From Hexactinellida sp. DTS-2022 (taxonomy: Eukaryota; Porifera; Hexactinellida), in assembly GCA_028753945.1 (NCBI GenBank), contig JAPNXP010000017.1:1-64000 (forward strand): DNA of 64,000 bases. Direction: 5' to 3'. Positions 54,617 through 64,000 of the stretch are shown one piece after another. The position numbers and the translations under genes are program-made. Position 1 is the first letter of the stretch. Each line of letters opens with the position of its first letter. A model generated the notes under the pieces. The model saw nothing but the letters and a program-made list of their open reading frames with translations, was not told the DNA's origin and made no database searches.

Positions 54617-55060
54617 TTCAATAATATTTTCCAATAATTTTAACTTTTTAAATTGCAGAGCAATTTCTGCATTTCCACTCCTTTTTCTGGAATCTGAAGA
54701 GGATTGTTTGGAATCTGAAGAGGATTGTTTGGAACCTGGAGAGGATTGTTTGGAATCTGAAGAGGATTGTTTGGAACCTGGAGAGGATTGTTTGGAACCT
54801 GGAGAGGATTGTTTGGAACCTGGAGAGGATTGTTTGGAACCTGGAGAGGATTGTTTGGAATCTGAAGAGGATTGTTTGGAACCTGGAGAGGATTGTTTGG
54901 AACCTGGAGAGGATTGTTTGGAACCTGGAGAGGATTGTTTGGAATCTGAAGAGGATTGTTTGGAACCTGGAGAGGATTGTTTGGAACCTGGAGAGGATTG
55001 TTTGGAATCTGAAGAGGTATCAATGTGTAAATTTTCCATTCTAGCGATAGTATTTTGCAT
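54617..55060 (-). CDS. Serine-rich 7-residue repeat protein of the Helitron, first exon
   Basis: From ATG 55060 the minus strand encodes 148 codons up to GAA, then a strong donor GTAAGT (54616-54611) in phase 0. The protein starts MQNTIARMENLHID, carries 16 repeats of SSPGSKQ or SSSDSKQ, then SRKRSGNAEIALQFKKLKL and ENIIE. The charged C-terminal part looks like a coiled coil or basic helix. Read through the donor, the frame runs to 54533. I could not place the following exon. It lies downstream of the Rep-helicase on the same strand and inside the element. I recognise no family. Other frames across the 21-bp repeat are open only because 21 is a multiple of three; the donor and start favour this one. 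Confidence 0.55.
54689..55017. repeat. 21-bp minisatellite, about 16 copies
   Basis: Two unit types alternate, GGAACCTGGAGAGGATTGTTT and GGAATCTGAAGAGGATTGTTT. Encodes the SSPGSKQ / SSSDSKQ repeats on the minus strand. Confidence 0.97.
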
Positions 55061-55301
55061 TATTGGTTTAAAACTTGCTTTTAACTATTTATAGAATTAT
55101 TTGCTTATGACTATTACGGGAGCCAATGAAATAATGGGCCAATGCGCTAAATATACAGGTGTATTATTTGATTGGACAATTTAAATTTGCTTATGACTAT
55201 TTCGGGAACCAATAAAATAATATTTCATCTGCCAAATTAGCAGAGTATTATTAGATTGGGCAGGTTAACGAAATTGAAACAACATTACATTTATGTATTA
55301 C

Positions 55302-55428
55302 CTCTTTCTTATAGTGACCTTGTTTGTTTCTTCTACGTATATTTCTGTTGATTTGGAGATATTGATCTAGTTCAGTCCGTAGAGGTGGGTATAATGGGGT
55401 GTTTTTCGCTTTATGAGGTGTGAGTTTG
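55302..55428 (-). other. Candidate internal exon of a Helitron gene
   Basis: Acceptor TTTTCTTTTGAG and donor GAG|GTAATAC frame 127 bases. Translation ends INRNIRRRNKQGHYKKE, basic and well formed. Position suggests it could precede the repeat-protein exon, but the phases do not join at the nearest acceptor. No family recognised. Confidence 0.35.
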
Positions 55429-55434
55429 CTCAAA

Positions 55435-55959
55435 AGAAAATATAAAACAAATAAACACGTTTTTGTATAAAAATAATGAAATGGATATACGTATAGATTT
55501 ATACATACATCGTATGGAAAGAAGTAGAAGCTCAAAATAGAATCTTTTAGAATGCAATTACTCAGGAATTACACGCAACAGAGACACTACCCGAAAGCAT
55601 TCATTCATGATTCGTAAGAGCTATCATTAGTAAGTGATGTAAATCACAGATATACAGTAGACTGTAGTATATATAATATAATAATATCATAGAGGGAAAC
55701 TGTTAAGATCTCCTCTAAATACGTATACACAATGTTGAACTATTAAGTAAATCGGATCAAAATGTTCACTACCTGAAATAATTAGTCTTTGTTAGACTAA
55801 TCCCAACTTCTGTCCAATGTTGGCGGAAGTCTATATTCATGACGATGCATTGACTGAAATATCTATCTATAAAGAATTAGCTAAAAGATCTTGGAGTAGC
55901 ATGCCGAAGCAATACTCCGAGAGAGTTCTTAAAGTGTAGCCGACATATATTCCTAGGAG
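55435..55959. other. Non-coding part of the Helitron, 3' of the Rep-helicase
   Basis: AT-rich; should hold the 3' UTR and polyadenylation signal of the Rep-helicase gene. Nothing else recognised. Confidence 0.4.
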
Positions 55960-58900
55960 CTACTTATAATAAAATGGATCGAAGTGGTAGAGCTCTTCGA
56001 CATTGTGTAGTCGGTGCAGCACTACACCAAGTTTCTGGCCGCTGAACACAGGATTACTGTGTGTTGTAGATGACAATGTGTCATGAGCATAGATAGTGTC
56101 TACTCTCCACATATTAGGATTAGTGTGAGTAGCGTTGATAACTAATACATCTATCTCCGCTAGAGAACCCAATATAGCTAATACTACATCTGTACCCCAT
56201 TCATTTGGATTGCTTATGAGGTCTAAATGATTGTTCAAATCCTCTTCACAGCTATAATGTAACATTTTCATTACATTATAACAGTGTAGAGGGCTGTTTC
56301 GAAATTGACGAATCAATTGAAATTTTAAGTGTTCATATATTGCCTCTGAACCAAAAATAATATGTGCTAAGGCTCGGTAAAGACAATTACCATCTCCAGT
56401 TACAGGGCATAATTCAAAATTGTGACCAAACAAATGTGATAGACTTGCTTCAAGCGATGCGTAGTATTTTTTTAAAGTGCTATCAACAATAACCATTCCA
56501 TTATTTCGGATGGATAATATTGGTTGTATTTCCATATCAAGAGTCATTGCTATATGGTTACGCATGAGTAGGGAAAATTGGTTAACAGAACCTGTTAGAG
56601 ATTCTATCAATTCATGTTGTCGAACTTGAGAGATAGGGAAACTTCCATCTTTTTCAGTATTACCTGGAACCGAGTCTGGCTCAGAATCAGAAAATGCATT
56701 CTCGAATGACAAATCCATTGGGGAACAATATCCAGAGTTTTGGTTGGAGGGAGAAATGTTTCCCAGATGATATTGAAATACCTCCTTATAAACTACATTC
56801 CGTACCGAAACTCCACCAGAGGCAGAGTAAGTTCCTCCACATACCATTACTTTCAAGCCGCGAGGATTCTGGACTCTGCTAAGAGCAACATATAATTGTC
56901 CATGACTAAATATAGCATCCGGAGTAGGTAAAAATATACCAACTGAATTAAGACTCTGGCCCTGACCTTTGTTAATAGTGATACAAAATGCAGGACGAAT
57001 TGGGAATTGTTTTCGCCTGAGAACAAACGGGAAGTCTGTCTCAGAAGGTATCATCACTATGCGAGGAATGAACACTCGTTTGCCACGATGTGTGCCAGTT
57101 GCAATTTCAGCATCAATAACATGGCTTGACATTTCAATAATTGTTAAGCGAGAGCCATTACACATCCCTTGAGTGGGATCTATACTACGCAAAAGTATTA
57201 CTGAGGCGTATTTCTTAAGGTAGAGGCGATGCGGAGGTAAGCTAGCAAGCGTAATGGAATTTAAAAACTCAGTTGGATACATGGCAGCCTGATTAGAATC
57301 TACAGAATCCGCACTCAATAATACTTTAGCCTCACCGGGTATTTGGTTCATTACAAACTCATTAATTTGATCTGTTGTGTCGTTCTTAGGACACATAATT
57401 ATGCGGGAAGTGATATAATCACGATTTTGATAATTTTCCTTAATATCAGAGTAGATAGTTGTGGCCAATTCTGCGAAAGTTTCACCACGTACTATAAATT
57501 TCTCATTTATATGAACCATATTATCTTCGTTTTGAGGTTCAGTACCATCACCTACTCTTAGCAAAAAGTCTGAGAATTCGCTCACTTCAACAGAATCCTG
57601 AGAAGATAATCGCTGAAGACGCATGTTGATCGTTAACTTCATAACTTTAACACAACGCCAAAGTGGTGATCTATTTATACAGGCAGATACAACTTCTGAT
57701 CTACTTCCGTGCCTAATTACTGGTAGAATTTGACGAAAGTCACCTCCAAATACGATAACCTTTCCACCAAAAGGTTGGTCACACGAACAAAGGTCTCTCA
57801 AACTCCGATCTATACACTCAGCAGCATGCCTATGTATCATTGGGGCTTCATCCCATACTAATAACATGGCAGATTGTATTAGTTTAGCTAAGGCACTCTG
57901 TTTAGAAATGTTACACACGGATAACTCATTCACAGGAATTGGAATCTTTAGCCTAGAATGAACAGTCCTCCCGCCTTGCAGCAGGAGAGCTGCTATCCCA
58001 GAAGAAGCCATGGCTAGTGCAATCTGACCCTGTGATCGGACTTTAGCTAATATTGTGTTGTAAAGAAAGGTTTTGCCAGTACCTCCGGGTCCATCAATAA
58101 AAAATGCTCTCTGGGCAATAATTGGATCATTGATTGCCTCCATTATGCATTCAAATATGTCAGTTTGATCAGAGTTAAGCCCCCGGATATTTTCCTCAGC
58201 AACAGTTAATTGTTCAGTGACATTATAATCCATTTCAAATCGAATGATGCTAGGTTGATCATAGGGACTCTTGGCAAGAGACGGAAGTGGCATTCCAGGA
58301 AAATCTGATAGTGATTTACCCTGTTGTTCTAGTCGATACTGAATATCTATTAATGCCTTGTTAGTCAAGTGCTCGTTCAATTCGAGATTGGGAGCTAATA
58401 CTCTAGCTTTAAATAAATAGTCCTCAGACAGGGAGACTTTATGCTTATTCCACAAAGCTAGTGGTTCAGATGGCTCGTTGAACAAAAGAATAGTCACAAA
58501 CAGCTGGCGTAGCTGTGTTGGTACTTCACTTATGGCAGCTGCTGTCAAGCAGTCATCAGATTCCTGATCATCCTCCAACAGGCCTCGTCTACGGGCTGCT
58601 TCCTTAAAGGTATCACACACGGTGCCATCAGGGAGAGTGCGGATATCTTGAAAACTGGTACAGCCCGTGACATGATTGAGAAGCATTCTTAAGAAATAAC
58701 GGTCACCGTCACCTGGATGAGCTGAATAGACACGGCCTATCACGGTGCCATGCCCTTTGATCCTCTCCTTCCATTCACGATCAGTCTTATCCCATACAAA
58801 TTTATCGGGAAAATTTGTATAAGTAAGTTCCCTTGCACTCGCAAATTTTTGATTAGCAACAAACCACCCAGTGAGGGTAGTGTGTCTCTGCCTACTAAGG

Positions 58901-61713
58901 ACATCTTCTATAGAAGCACTTTCAGCAAACACTACAGGCTGCTGATCTTCCAGGTGCAAAGCTAGTCTCATCACATGTGGAAAATTTGCGTGGAGATCAA
59001 ACGCAAAGAGACGATAGCAAGCTTCAGTAGCAGACACGTATCGAGCTTCTAGATAGTTTACAATTTCATTTACGTTCTTAGTCTTACTACTTTCACTACT
59101 GTCAGCAGTATGGAACTCTACAATGGCTCTATCATGACCCTTGTACACGTATTTGTATAGATATTTAACTGCACTAACTGTACTGCAAATCTCAACATTA
59201 ATATGTGCATTGTATTTCAGAAGTAAATAAGGATTGTATGGAACAACCGAGCGATTGTCTAATTCAATACCATTTACTTGTACAGTTCGTTTGTTATCAC
59301 GACGTTGGTATATAGGATAGCTATCGTTGCCTGTTGTAGTACATTCAGCAAAAGCTTTTGGATATTTTTTCGTGCATTTACCATCGCGCATGCAAGGAGC
59401 GTTTCTCCTTATAGAGCCACACGGACTATGCATCATACAACGCTTAACAATATCGTGAAGCCTGGGATTATGGATTGGGTCGGGAATTTCCGCACATACA
59501 ATTTTGTCATAGTCTGATGGTTCTCTAGGTTTATCGCTCTGACATAGAATCACCAAAATGTGTGCATGGGGGAGGCCCCGTTTTTGGAATTCTATTGTAT
59601 AAACATGCGCCAACGGTTTACCTAATACATGTTTGTTACAGATATCATTAAGTAATTCTTTCAATTTCATCTTAAATACTCTAACAATTAAATCAGGACG
59701 ATCGGTCGCTTTTTGGTTTCCTATAAGAGCAGAGGATATCTCCTCCCATTTAGGATTGCATGTAAATGTAATGAATAAGTCTGGCTTACCATATTTCCTG
59801 ACTATAGACATACTGTCCTGGTATAACTCAAACATTTGTCGAGGACTACCTGTGAAGGAAGAAGGCAATATCACTTTACGTCCCAAGTCTCTAGGATTAG
59901 AATCGCCTGCAGAAATAGCATCAGCTAGGCCACTGTATAGATCTACTCTAATCTTTTGCTGATTGCACTTAATATAGTTTAGTCGCTGTTGCTCCACTTT
60001 AGCAAACATATCCACCAAGTACTGATGAAAGAGTCTGCCAAACATGTGTAGATAGCTCAAGTCACTTCTCACCATCAGACGGGAAGAGTAATACTCCAAT
60101 GCAGTCACATCTCCTTTCCCTCTGCTGTGAGGGATTTTCAGATGCCAGCCATTATCTCCTGAGGGGAACAAAAGTACATAATGCAAAGAATCATAAGCGC
60201 AATTACACTCGGTTATACGCTGTAAACCCCCTGTACGTGCATGTAGCACAATGTCTCTGCTGGCTACGCCTTCTGAATACCCGTCTCCGGGCATGATAAC
60301 GGCTACCTCGGGGGCAGCAGGGGCGTTATAGCGTCTGGGATCAGGGACACCATCAGCCCGGATAATCATCCTAACGTCAGTTCCTCCTTGCGCTCTCATT
60401 AGCTCTATTCCGTGTCTGAAGTACTGCACATAAGGATTGACCTCGTGCATTAGCGCCTGTAGCGCTTTCAGTTCTGGCAGAGATGCCTCTCCCAGATGCC
60501 GCTGCCGGTTTTCTATCTCGCCCTCAGCTGTGCCATCATGGATGTAAATCTGGGCAAAGGAGGGAGCCTCTCCCTCTCTGGGTGTCAGCTGTCCGATATA
60601 ATGGTGTACAACTCCCTGGATACGGAAGGTGTATACTCCACGTCTCGCGCTAGCAAGTTCCTTATCGAGGTTTACTCCCAGCGAAGCAAAGGCTAGAGCT
60701 GAGTTGTAGGCTCGAATTTTATCTCTGAACTCTCGTCCTCGTTTGTCAGAAGTAGTCAGCAGATGCAGTAGCATCTCAGGAGGTGAGACTAAAGGGGGTA
60801 GAACCACCTTCCCCTGTCCACAACAGAGGGGGAATTTGTTGCATTTCTTAGTGCTAGTGGTAAGCTTTTCGCTCTCCCAAAACTTCGCGCCACAAAGTGG
60901 ACAAATAAATTCCATTGCACCAAAATAATTTTCGTTGATTAAATTATCGTTAAATTCAGATGCAGGAACGGAACGTGCGATATTATGATAACTATCATTA
61001 CTATTACCTTTGGTCCTTAAGGACTGGTACTTTCTTTGATAGTCTAGACGGGAAATTCGTCTTTCATTACTCTCGTCCTCGAAATGAGCTTTATTATGAT
61101 CTCGCTGGCGCTTGCGGCGGATAATTAGTTCTTCGCTGCTCTCACTTAAATAGTAAGCTTTCTGATATTCTAGCTGGCGTTCAAGACGGGTAGCTCGATC
61201 ATCTGCACTCTGATTGTCAAAGTGGGATAATTGGTATTCTAGTTGTTGACCGAGACGGGTAGCTCGTTCTTCATCACTCTGTTTGTCACGGTAAGATAAT
61301 TGGAATTCTTGTTGTTGACCGAGACGGGTAGCTCGTTCTTCACCACTTTGATTGTCACGGTAAGATAATTGGAATTCTTGTTGTTGACCGAGACGGATAG
61401 CTCGTTCTTCTACACTCTGATTGTCACGGTAAGATAATTGGAATTCTTGTTGTTGACCGAGACGGATAGCTCGTTCTTCATCACTCTGTTTGTCACGGTA
61501 AGATAATTGGAATTCTTGTTGTTGACCCAGACGGGTAGCTCGTTCTTCACCACTTTGTTTTACATAATATGCCAGTTGATACTTTTTTTGCTTCTCAAGC
61601 CTGGCTTGTTTAGCTTCTATTGTTTCATTAATTCTCAAAATTTCCATTCTCAATGCATCGTTTTTAGTAAAACGTGATTTGCATTGAGGACCGCGTTTTA
61701 TCATTCGGGGCAT
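55960..61713 (-). CDS. Helitron Rep-helicase with C-terminal OTU protease
   Basis: One frame of 1,917 codons without a stop. Residues 35-245 are about eight 23-residue repeats around RLGQQQEFQLSYRD. A zinc-finger-like segment follows (CPLCGAKFWE near 268, later CNKFPLCCGQG). The Helitron-like N domain and Rep nuclease are next: FITFTCNPKWEE, then RGLPHAHILV near 711 with the HUH pair, then KYLYKYVYKG near 848 with the tyrosines that nick and rejoin DNA. The PIF1-type helicase has GPGGTGKT near 1207, VWDEAPM near 1285, GGDFRQILP, and QLYVALSRVQ near 1605. An OTU cysteine protease ends the protein, with GDGNCLYR near 1772 and the His in LYHFDPF near 1911. All catalytic residues I can check are present. 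An OTU domain fused to Helitron proteins is known in some animals. It should drive rolling-circle transposition. Confidence 0.97.
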   Translation of the reverse strand: MPRMIKRGPQCKSRFTKNDALRMEILRINETIEAKQARLEKQKKYQLAYYVKQSGEERATRLGQQQEFQLSYRDKQSDEERAIRLGQQQEFQLSYRDNQSVEERAIRLGQQQEFQLSYRDNQSGEERATRLGQQQEFQLSYRDKQSDEERATRLGQQLEYQLSHFDNQSADDRATRLERQLEYQKAYYLSESSEELIIRRKRQRDHNKAHFEDESNERRISRLDYQRKYQSLRTKGNSNDSYHNIARSVPASEFNDNLINENYFGAMEFICPLCGAKFWESEKLTTSTKKCNKFPLCCGQGKVVLPPLVSPPEMLLHLLTTSDKRGREFRDKIRAYNSALAFASLGVNLDKELASARRGVYTFRIQGVVHHYIGQLTPREGEAPSFAQIYIHDGTAEGEIENRQRHLGEASLPELKALQALMHEVNPYVQYFRHGIELMRAQGGTDVRMIIRADGVPDPRRYNAPAAPEVAVIMPGDGYSEGVASRDIVLHARTGGLQRITECNCAYDSLHYVLLFPSGDNGWHLKIPHSRGKGDVTALEYYSSRLMVRSDLSYLHMFGRLFHQYLVDMFAKVEQQRLNYIKCNQQKIRVDLYSGLADAISAGDSNPRDLGRKVILPSSFTGSPRQMFELYQDSMSIVRKYGKPDLFITFTCNPKWEEISSALIGNQKATDRPDLIVRVFKMKLKELLNDICNKHVLGKPLAHVYTIEFQKRGLPHAHILVILCQSDKPREPSDYDKIVCAEIPDPIHNPRLHDIVKRCMMHSPCGSIRRNAPCMRDGKCTKKYPKAFAECTTTGNDSYPIYQRRDNKRTVQVNGIELDNRSVVPYNPYLLLKYNAHINVEICSTVSAVKYLYKYVYKGHDRAIVEFHTADSSESSKTKNVNEIVNYLEARYVSATEACYRLFAFDLHANFPHVMRLALHLEDQQPVVFAESASIEDVLSRQRHTTLTGWFVANQKFASARELTYTNFPDKFVWDKTDREWKERIKGHGTVIGRVYSAHPGDGDRYFLRMLLNHVTGCTSFQDIRTLPDGTVCDTFKEAARRRGLLEDDQESDDCLTAAAISEVPTQLRQLFVTILLFNEPSEPLALWNKHKVSLSEDYLFKARVLAPNLELNEHLTNKALIDIQYRLEQQGKSLSDFPGMPLPSLAKSPYDQPSIIRFEMDYNVTEQLTVAEENIRGLNSDQTDIFECIMEAINDPIIAQRAFFIDGPGGTGKTFLYNTILAKVRSQGQIALAMASSGIAALLLQGGRTVHSRLKIPIPVNELSVCNISKQSALAKLIQSAMLLVWDEAPMIHRHAAECIDRSLRDLCSCDQPFGGKVIVFGGDFRQILPVIRHGSRSEVVSACINRSPLWRCVKVMKLTINMRLQRLSSQDSVEVSEFSDFLLRVGDGTEPQNEDNMVHINEKFIVRGETFAELATTIYSDIKENYQNRDYITSRIIMCPKNDTTDQINEFVMNQIPGEAKVLLSADSVDSNQAAMYPTEFLNSITLASLPPHRLYLKKYASVILLRSIDPTQGMCNGSRLTIIEMSSHVIDAEIATGTHRGKRVFIPRIVMIPSETDFPFVLRRKQFPIRPAFCITINKGQGQSLNSVGIFLPTPDAIFSHGQLYVALSRVQNPRGLKVMVCGGTYSASGGVSVRNVVYKEVFQYHLGNISPSNQNSGYCSPMDLSFENAFSDSEPDSVPGNTEKDGSFPISQVRQHELIESLTGSVNQFSLLMRNHIAMTLDMEIQPILSIRNNGMVIVDSTLKKYYASLEASLSHLFGHNFELCPVTGDGNCLYRALAHIIFGSEAIYEHLKFQLIRQFRNSPLHCYNVMKMLHYSCEEDLNNHLDLISNPNEWGTDVVLAILGSLAEIDVLVINATHTNPNMWRVDTIYAHDTLSSTTHSNPVFSGQKLGVVLHRLHNVEELYHFDPFYYK
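61040..61600 (-). repeat. 69-bp coding repeat in the Rep-helicase N-terminus
   Basis: About eight units of 69 bp, four or five of them almost identical, encode the 23-residue RLGQQQEFQLSYRDxQSxEE repeat. Copy number is likely to vary between Helitron copies. Confidence 0.9.
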
Positions 61714-61770
61714 TATGAAGCTTGTTCAAGTTTTTGATAGAGTTTTTTGATAGAGTTTGATAGAGTTGGA

Positions 61771-61780
61771 CTATTTATAC
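61771..61780 (-). promoter_or_regulatory. Candidate TATA box of the Helitron Rep-helicase gene
   Basis: CGTATAAATA on the minus strand, about 60 bp upstream of the ATG at 61713. Three direct ACTCTATCAAA repeats lie between the two. Position and sequence fit a TATA box; function is inferred. Confidence 0.55.
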
Positions 61781-62048
61781 GATTAATAATAGTAAAGTGT
61801 AGGGTAATATTCATTGGTCAAATGTATTGACCCAGAATTATTTGTGTTTATTTTTTCAGCCAATTAAATTGCAGTCTCAGTTAGGCTCTCTATAATGCAT
61901 ACTTAACAGCTGATAGTTTTGTCACCTTTTGAGAGGGAAGATATTAATATTTTTCTTAGATATTAGAACTTGTTCCTAGAAACATTATTTCCCACCCTCC
62001 TGCCAAATTTCAAGTCCGTAGCTCTTACCAGTTCCTCAATCAATTCTG

Positions 62049-62085
62049 AACAAACAAACAAACAAACAAACAAAAAAAAAAACAA
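62049..62085. repeat. (AAAC)n microsatellite inside the Helitron 5' end
   Basis: About six copies of CAAA followed by a run of A, 25-60 bp from the Helitron 5' terminus. Confidence 0.9.
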
Positions 62086-62109
62086 ATCATTGTGATTTAA
62101 TATATAAGA

Positions 62110-63302
62110 TTGGTCCGTAGATCCTCCACAGAACAGAGTTTTAGTAACTAAGAACTGAAATTTTCAGGATATGTGTCTCATGAGTTACAGATGTGCACCT
62201 GGGGTCACGATTTTTTATTACATTTTTTTGGACACATTTTTGCATCTGTTTAATATTGGAAAAATAACATTAAATAGTGCGAGAATATTTAATTTATATG
62301 CATTCAATAGAGAATTAAATTCTACACCTTTTCACAGTGCACGAATTTTCAAATTGCGCTTCGTTTGTGCCACAATTGAGTTGCAAAATCCCTTTGTTTA
62401 CTAACACTTGAGTTCAATTGAAGTGTTAAATCTAATTCTATTGTTTCAACTCGTTATTATTATATTGATTCAACTTGTGAGATCGAGTAGGCTTCTATTT
62501 TCTAATAGAAAACTAAGATTCTACATTCCATAACAACGACAGATTATGTGATAATATTTACTTCTCCGTGAATATTCTTGCACAATGGATACATGACATA
62601 TTTAATTATAATTAATTCGTTCTGTGTTTAACTTATAGAGACGGTTCCAATTAGATTATTGGGGTTATCGAGTGCGCTGAATTCAATTATTATAATGAAA
62701 TGAAATTAAAATTAATAATAATTGCAAATAATTGAACTTCATTTATTTTGATATACATAATATTGGTGTTAAATTATTAATAGATTAATTAAATATTTAT
62801 ACTAATTAGCTAAATTTCATTAATCTCAGAAATTATATCAGATATAAACAAACTTTCAATTTATCAATTGGTCCTTATGGCACGTACCACCTATACAAGT
62901 GGGTCTTGACACCTTGAGGTGATGATGACATCGTAAAAAAAAGTTTTTTTTCAATTTTGTTAATTCGATATTTAAAATGGGTTAGTTGATGTTGGGTGAT
63001 GAACCAACACTCACATAAAAAATGCTGAGTCATCATCTATTATATTCTACTCAAATTTGAATATCTCTAGAATGAAGTGAATTAAATGGAAACTTCCACC
63101 ACTCTAAGGGTCGATGCCTTCTGTAACACCTTTTTGAAATAATTAACACCTTCATAGTGATGATGACTTGGCGGAAAAAAAATCCAAAATTGCAGCCTGT
63201 GCCGACAGCATGTTCCTTTGGAGGCACTATCAATAAACCACCACAAAATATAGTGCCTCCAAATGAACATGCGTCGGCACAGGCTGCAATTTTGGATTTT
63301 AT
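62110..63302 (+). repeat. Repeat unit U4, complete with tail hairpin
   Basis: Head TCCGTAGATCCTCCACAG (62114), GTGCACCTGGGGTCACGAT, TTCACAGTGCACGAATTTTC, GGGGTTATCGAGTGCGCTG and the hairpin at 63181-63299. It was split from its palindrome array by the Helitron. Confidence 0.85.
63181..63299. repeat. Hairpin repeat, family H copy 6
   Basis: Arms ATCCAAAATTGCAGCCTGTG and CACAGGCTGCAATTTTGGAT; a spacer of about 30 bp. Confidence 0.92.
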
Positions 63303-64000
63303 TATTATTTATCCGTAGCCACTCCACAGAACAGAGTTTTACTAACTAAGAGCCCAAATTTTCAGGATATGTGTCTCATGGGTTACAGATGTGCACCTGG
63401 GGTCACGATTTTTTATAACACTTTTTTGGACACATTTTTACACCTGTTTAATGTTAGAAAAAGCACAATAAATAGTGCGAGAATATTAAATTTATATGCA
63501 TTCGATAGAGAATCTAATTCTACACCTTTTCACAGTGCACGAATTTTTAAATTGGGTTCCATTTGTGCCACAATTGAGTTGCAAGTTTCCTTTGTTTACT
63601 AACACTTCAGTTCAATTGAAAGTGTTAAATCTAATACTATTGTTTCAACTTGTAATAATTATATTGATTCCACTTGCGAGATCGAGTAGGCTTCTATTTT
63701 CTAATTGAAAACTAAGATTATATATTTCATAACAACGACAGATTATGTGATTATATTTATTTCTGCTTAGAATATTCTTGCACAATGGATACATGACATA
63801 TTTAATTCTAATTAATTCGCTTTGTGTTTAACTTATAGAGACGGTTCCAATTAGATTATTGGGGTTATCGAGTGAGCTGAATTCAAATATGATAGTGAAA
63901 TTTAATTTAAATTAATAATAATTGCAAATAATTGAACTTCATTTATTTTGCTGTACATAATAATGGTGTTAAATTACTAATAAATTAATAATTATTTATA
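63303..64000 (+). repeat. Repeat unit U5, cut by the window end
   Basis: Head TCCGTAGCCACTCCACAGAA at 63312, then the same blocks as U4 in order, about 90% alike by eye. It follows U4 directly. Confidence 0.85.

Larger units (their letters stand above)
54197..62109 (-). mobile_element. Complete autonomous Helitron, 7,913 bp
   Basis: On the minus strand it begins TCTTATATATTAAATC and ends GGACGAGCAGCTTG. A hairpin (CGCGC-GTA-GCGCG) lies 9 bases before the terminal CTTG. The flanks are A and T: rejoining them gives CCAA|TAATAATAATAACC, which matches the uninterrupted array-to-U junction near 49800-49815. The usual 3' end is CTRR (often CTAG); CTTG is a variant. It encodes a full Rep-helicase-OTU protein and at least one other gene. 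The intact coding region and ends suggest recent arrival. Confidence 0.95.

Noticed and set aside
54597..55094. Long plus-strand and second minus-strand open frames across 54.6-55.1 kb
   Set aside because: They are open only because the 21-bp minisatellite is a multiple of three. The minus-strand frame with its own start and a good splice donor was kept instead.
55960..61713. Plus-strand frames of 60-110 codons inside the Rep-helicase gene
   Set aside because: They are antisense shadows of a long, clearly identified gene.
1..64000. tRNA or rRNA genes
   Set aside because: I looked for A/B-box pairs and rRNA core words by eye and saw none convincing; a dedicated scan could still find a tRNA-derived repeat.

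Overview
This is a metazoan nuclear window. It is AT-rich and crowded with transposons, but it holds two recognisable animal genes. SPRYD3 (757-1977, +) is a compact, apparently single-exon gene with two SPRY domains. The other is the 5' part of the cell-polarity gene PAR6 (+). Its first coding exon is at 19116-19208 and its PB1-domain exon at 41068-41299, so the intron between them is about 21.9 kb. I did not find the CRIB and PDZ exons, so everything after 41300 may be a second PAR6 intron. A Par6 orthologue, introns with GT-AG ends, P-like, hAT, MULE, mariner and Helitron transposons and no bacterial-type operons all point to an invertebrate animal. I cannot name the species.

Layout. 1-7.1 kb: SPRYD3, then nested hAT MITEs and a stray P-like transposase fragment. 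7.4-13.3 kb: a LINE broken by two hAT MITEs and by a P-type foldback element (9538-12974), which itself holds a Mutator-like element (MULE, 9939-12572) with a C-terminal RING finger. 14-19 kb: more MITEs, a GIY-YIG fragment and foldback repeats. 19-41 kb: the PAR6 intron. It holds a second MULE, a nearly intact THAP-type P-like transposon (23350-27069) inserted in the coding region of an older P-like copy, a long repeat family (unit U), hAT MITEs, a non-autonomous Helitron and two large foldbacks. 41-54 kb: a mariner remnant, a third P-like and a third MULE remnant, a G-alpha fragment, a 14-copy array built on an 18-bp palindrome, and several U units. 54197-62109: a complete 7.9-kb Helitron. 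It encodes a 1,917-residue Rep-helicase-OTU protein from an open frame and a second serine-rich repeat protein. 62110-64000: two more U units in tandem.

The mobile elements record an order of insertion. Many hAT MITEs still have perfect 8-bp target duplications, and the Helitron has both canonical ends with a clean A|T target. The P-like element keeps a 7-bp duplication. The two host genes appear intact, while PAR6 carries a heavy intronic load, including elements within 30 bp of one splice donor and about 130 bp of a splice acceptor or donor. Coordinates of element ends come from reading terminal inverted repeats and target duplications by eye. Family names for MITEs without coding capacity are inferred from those ends only.
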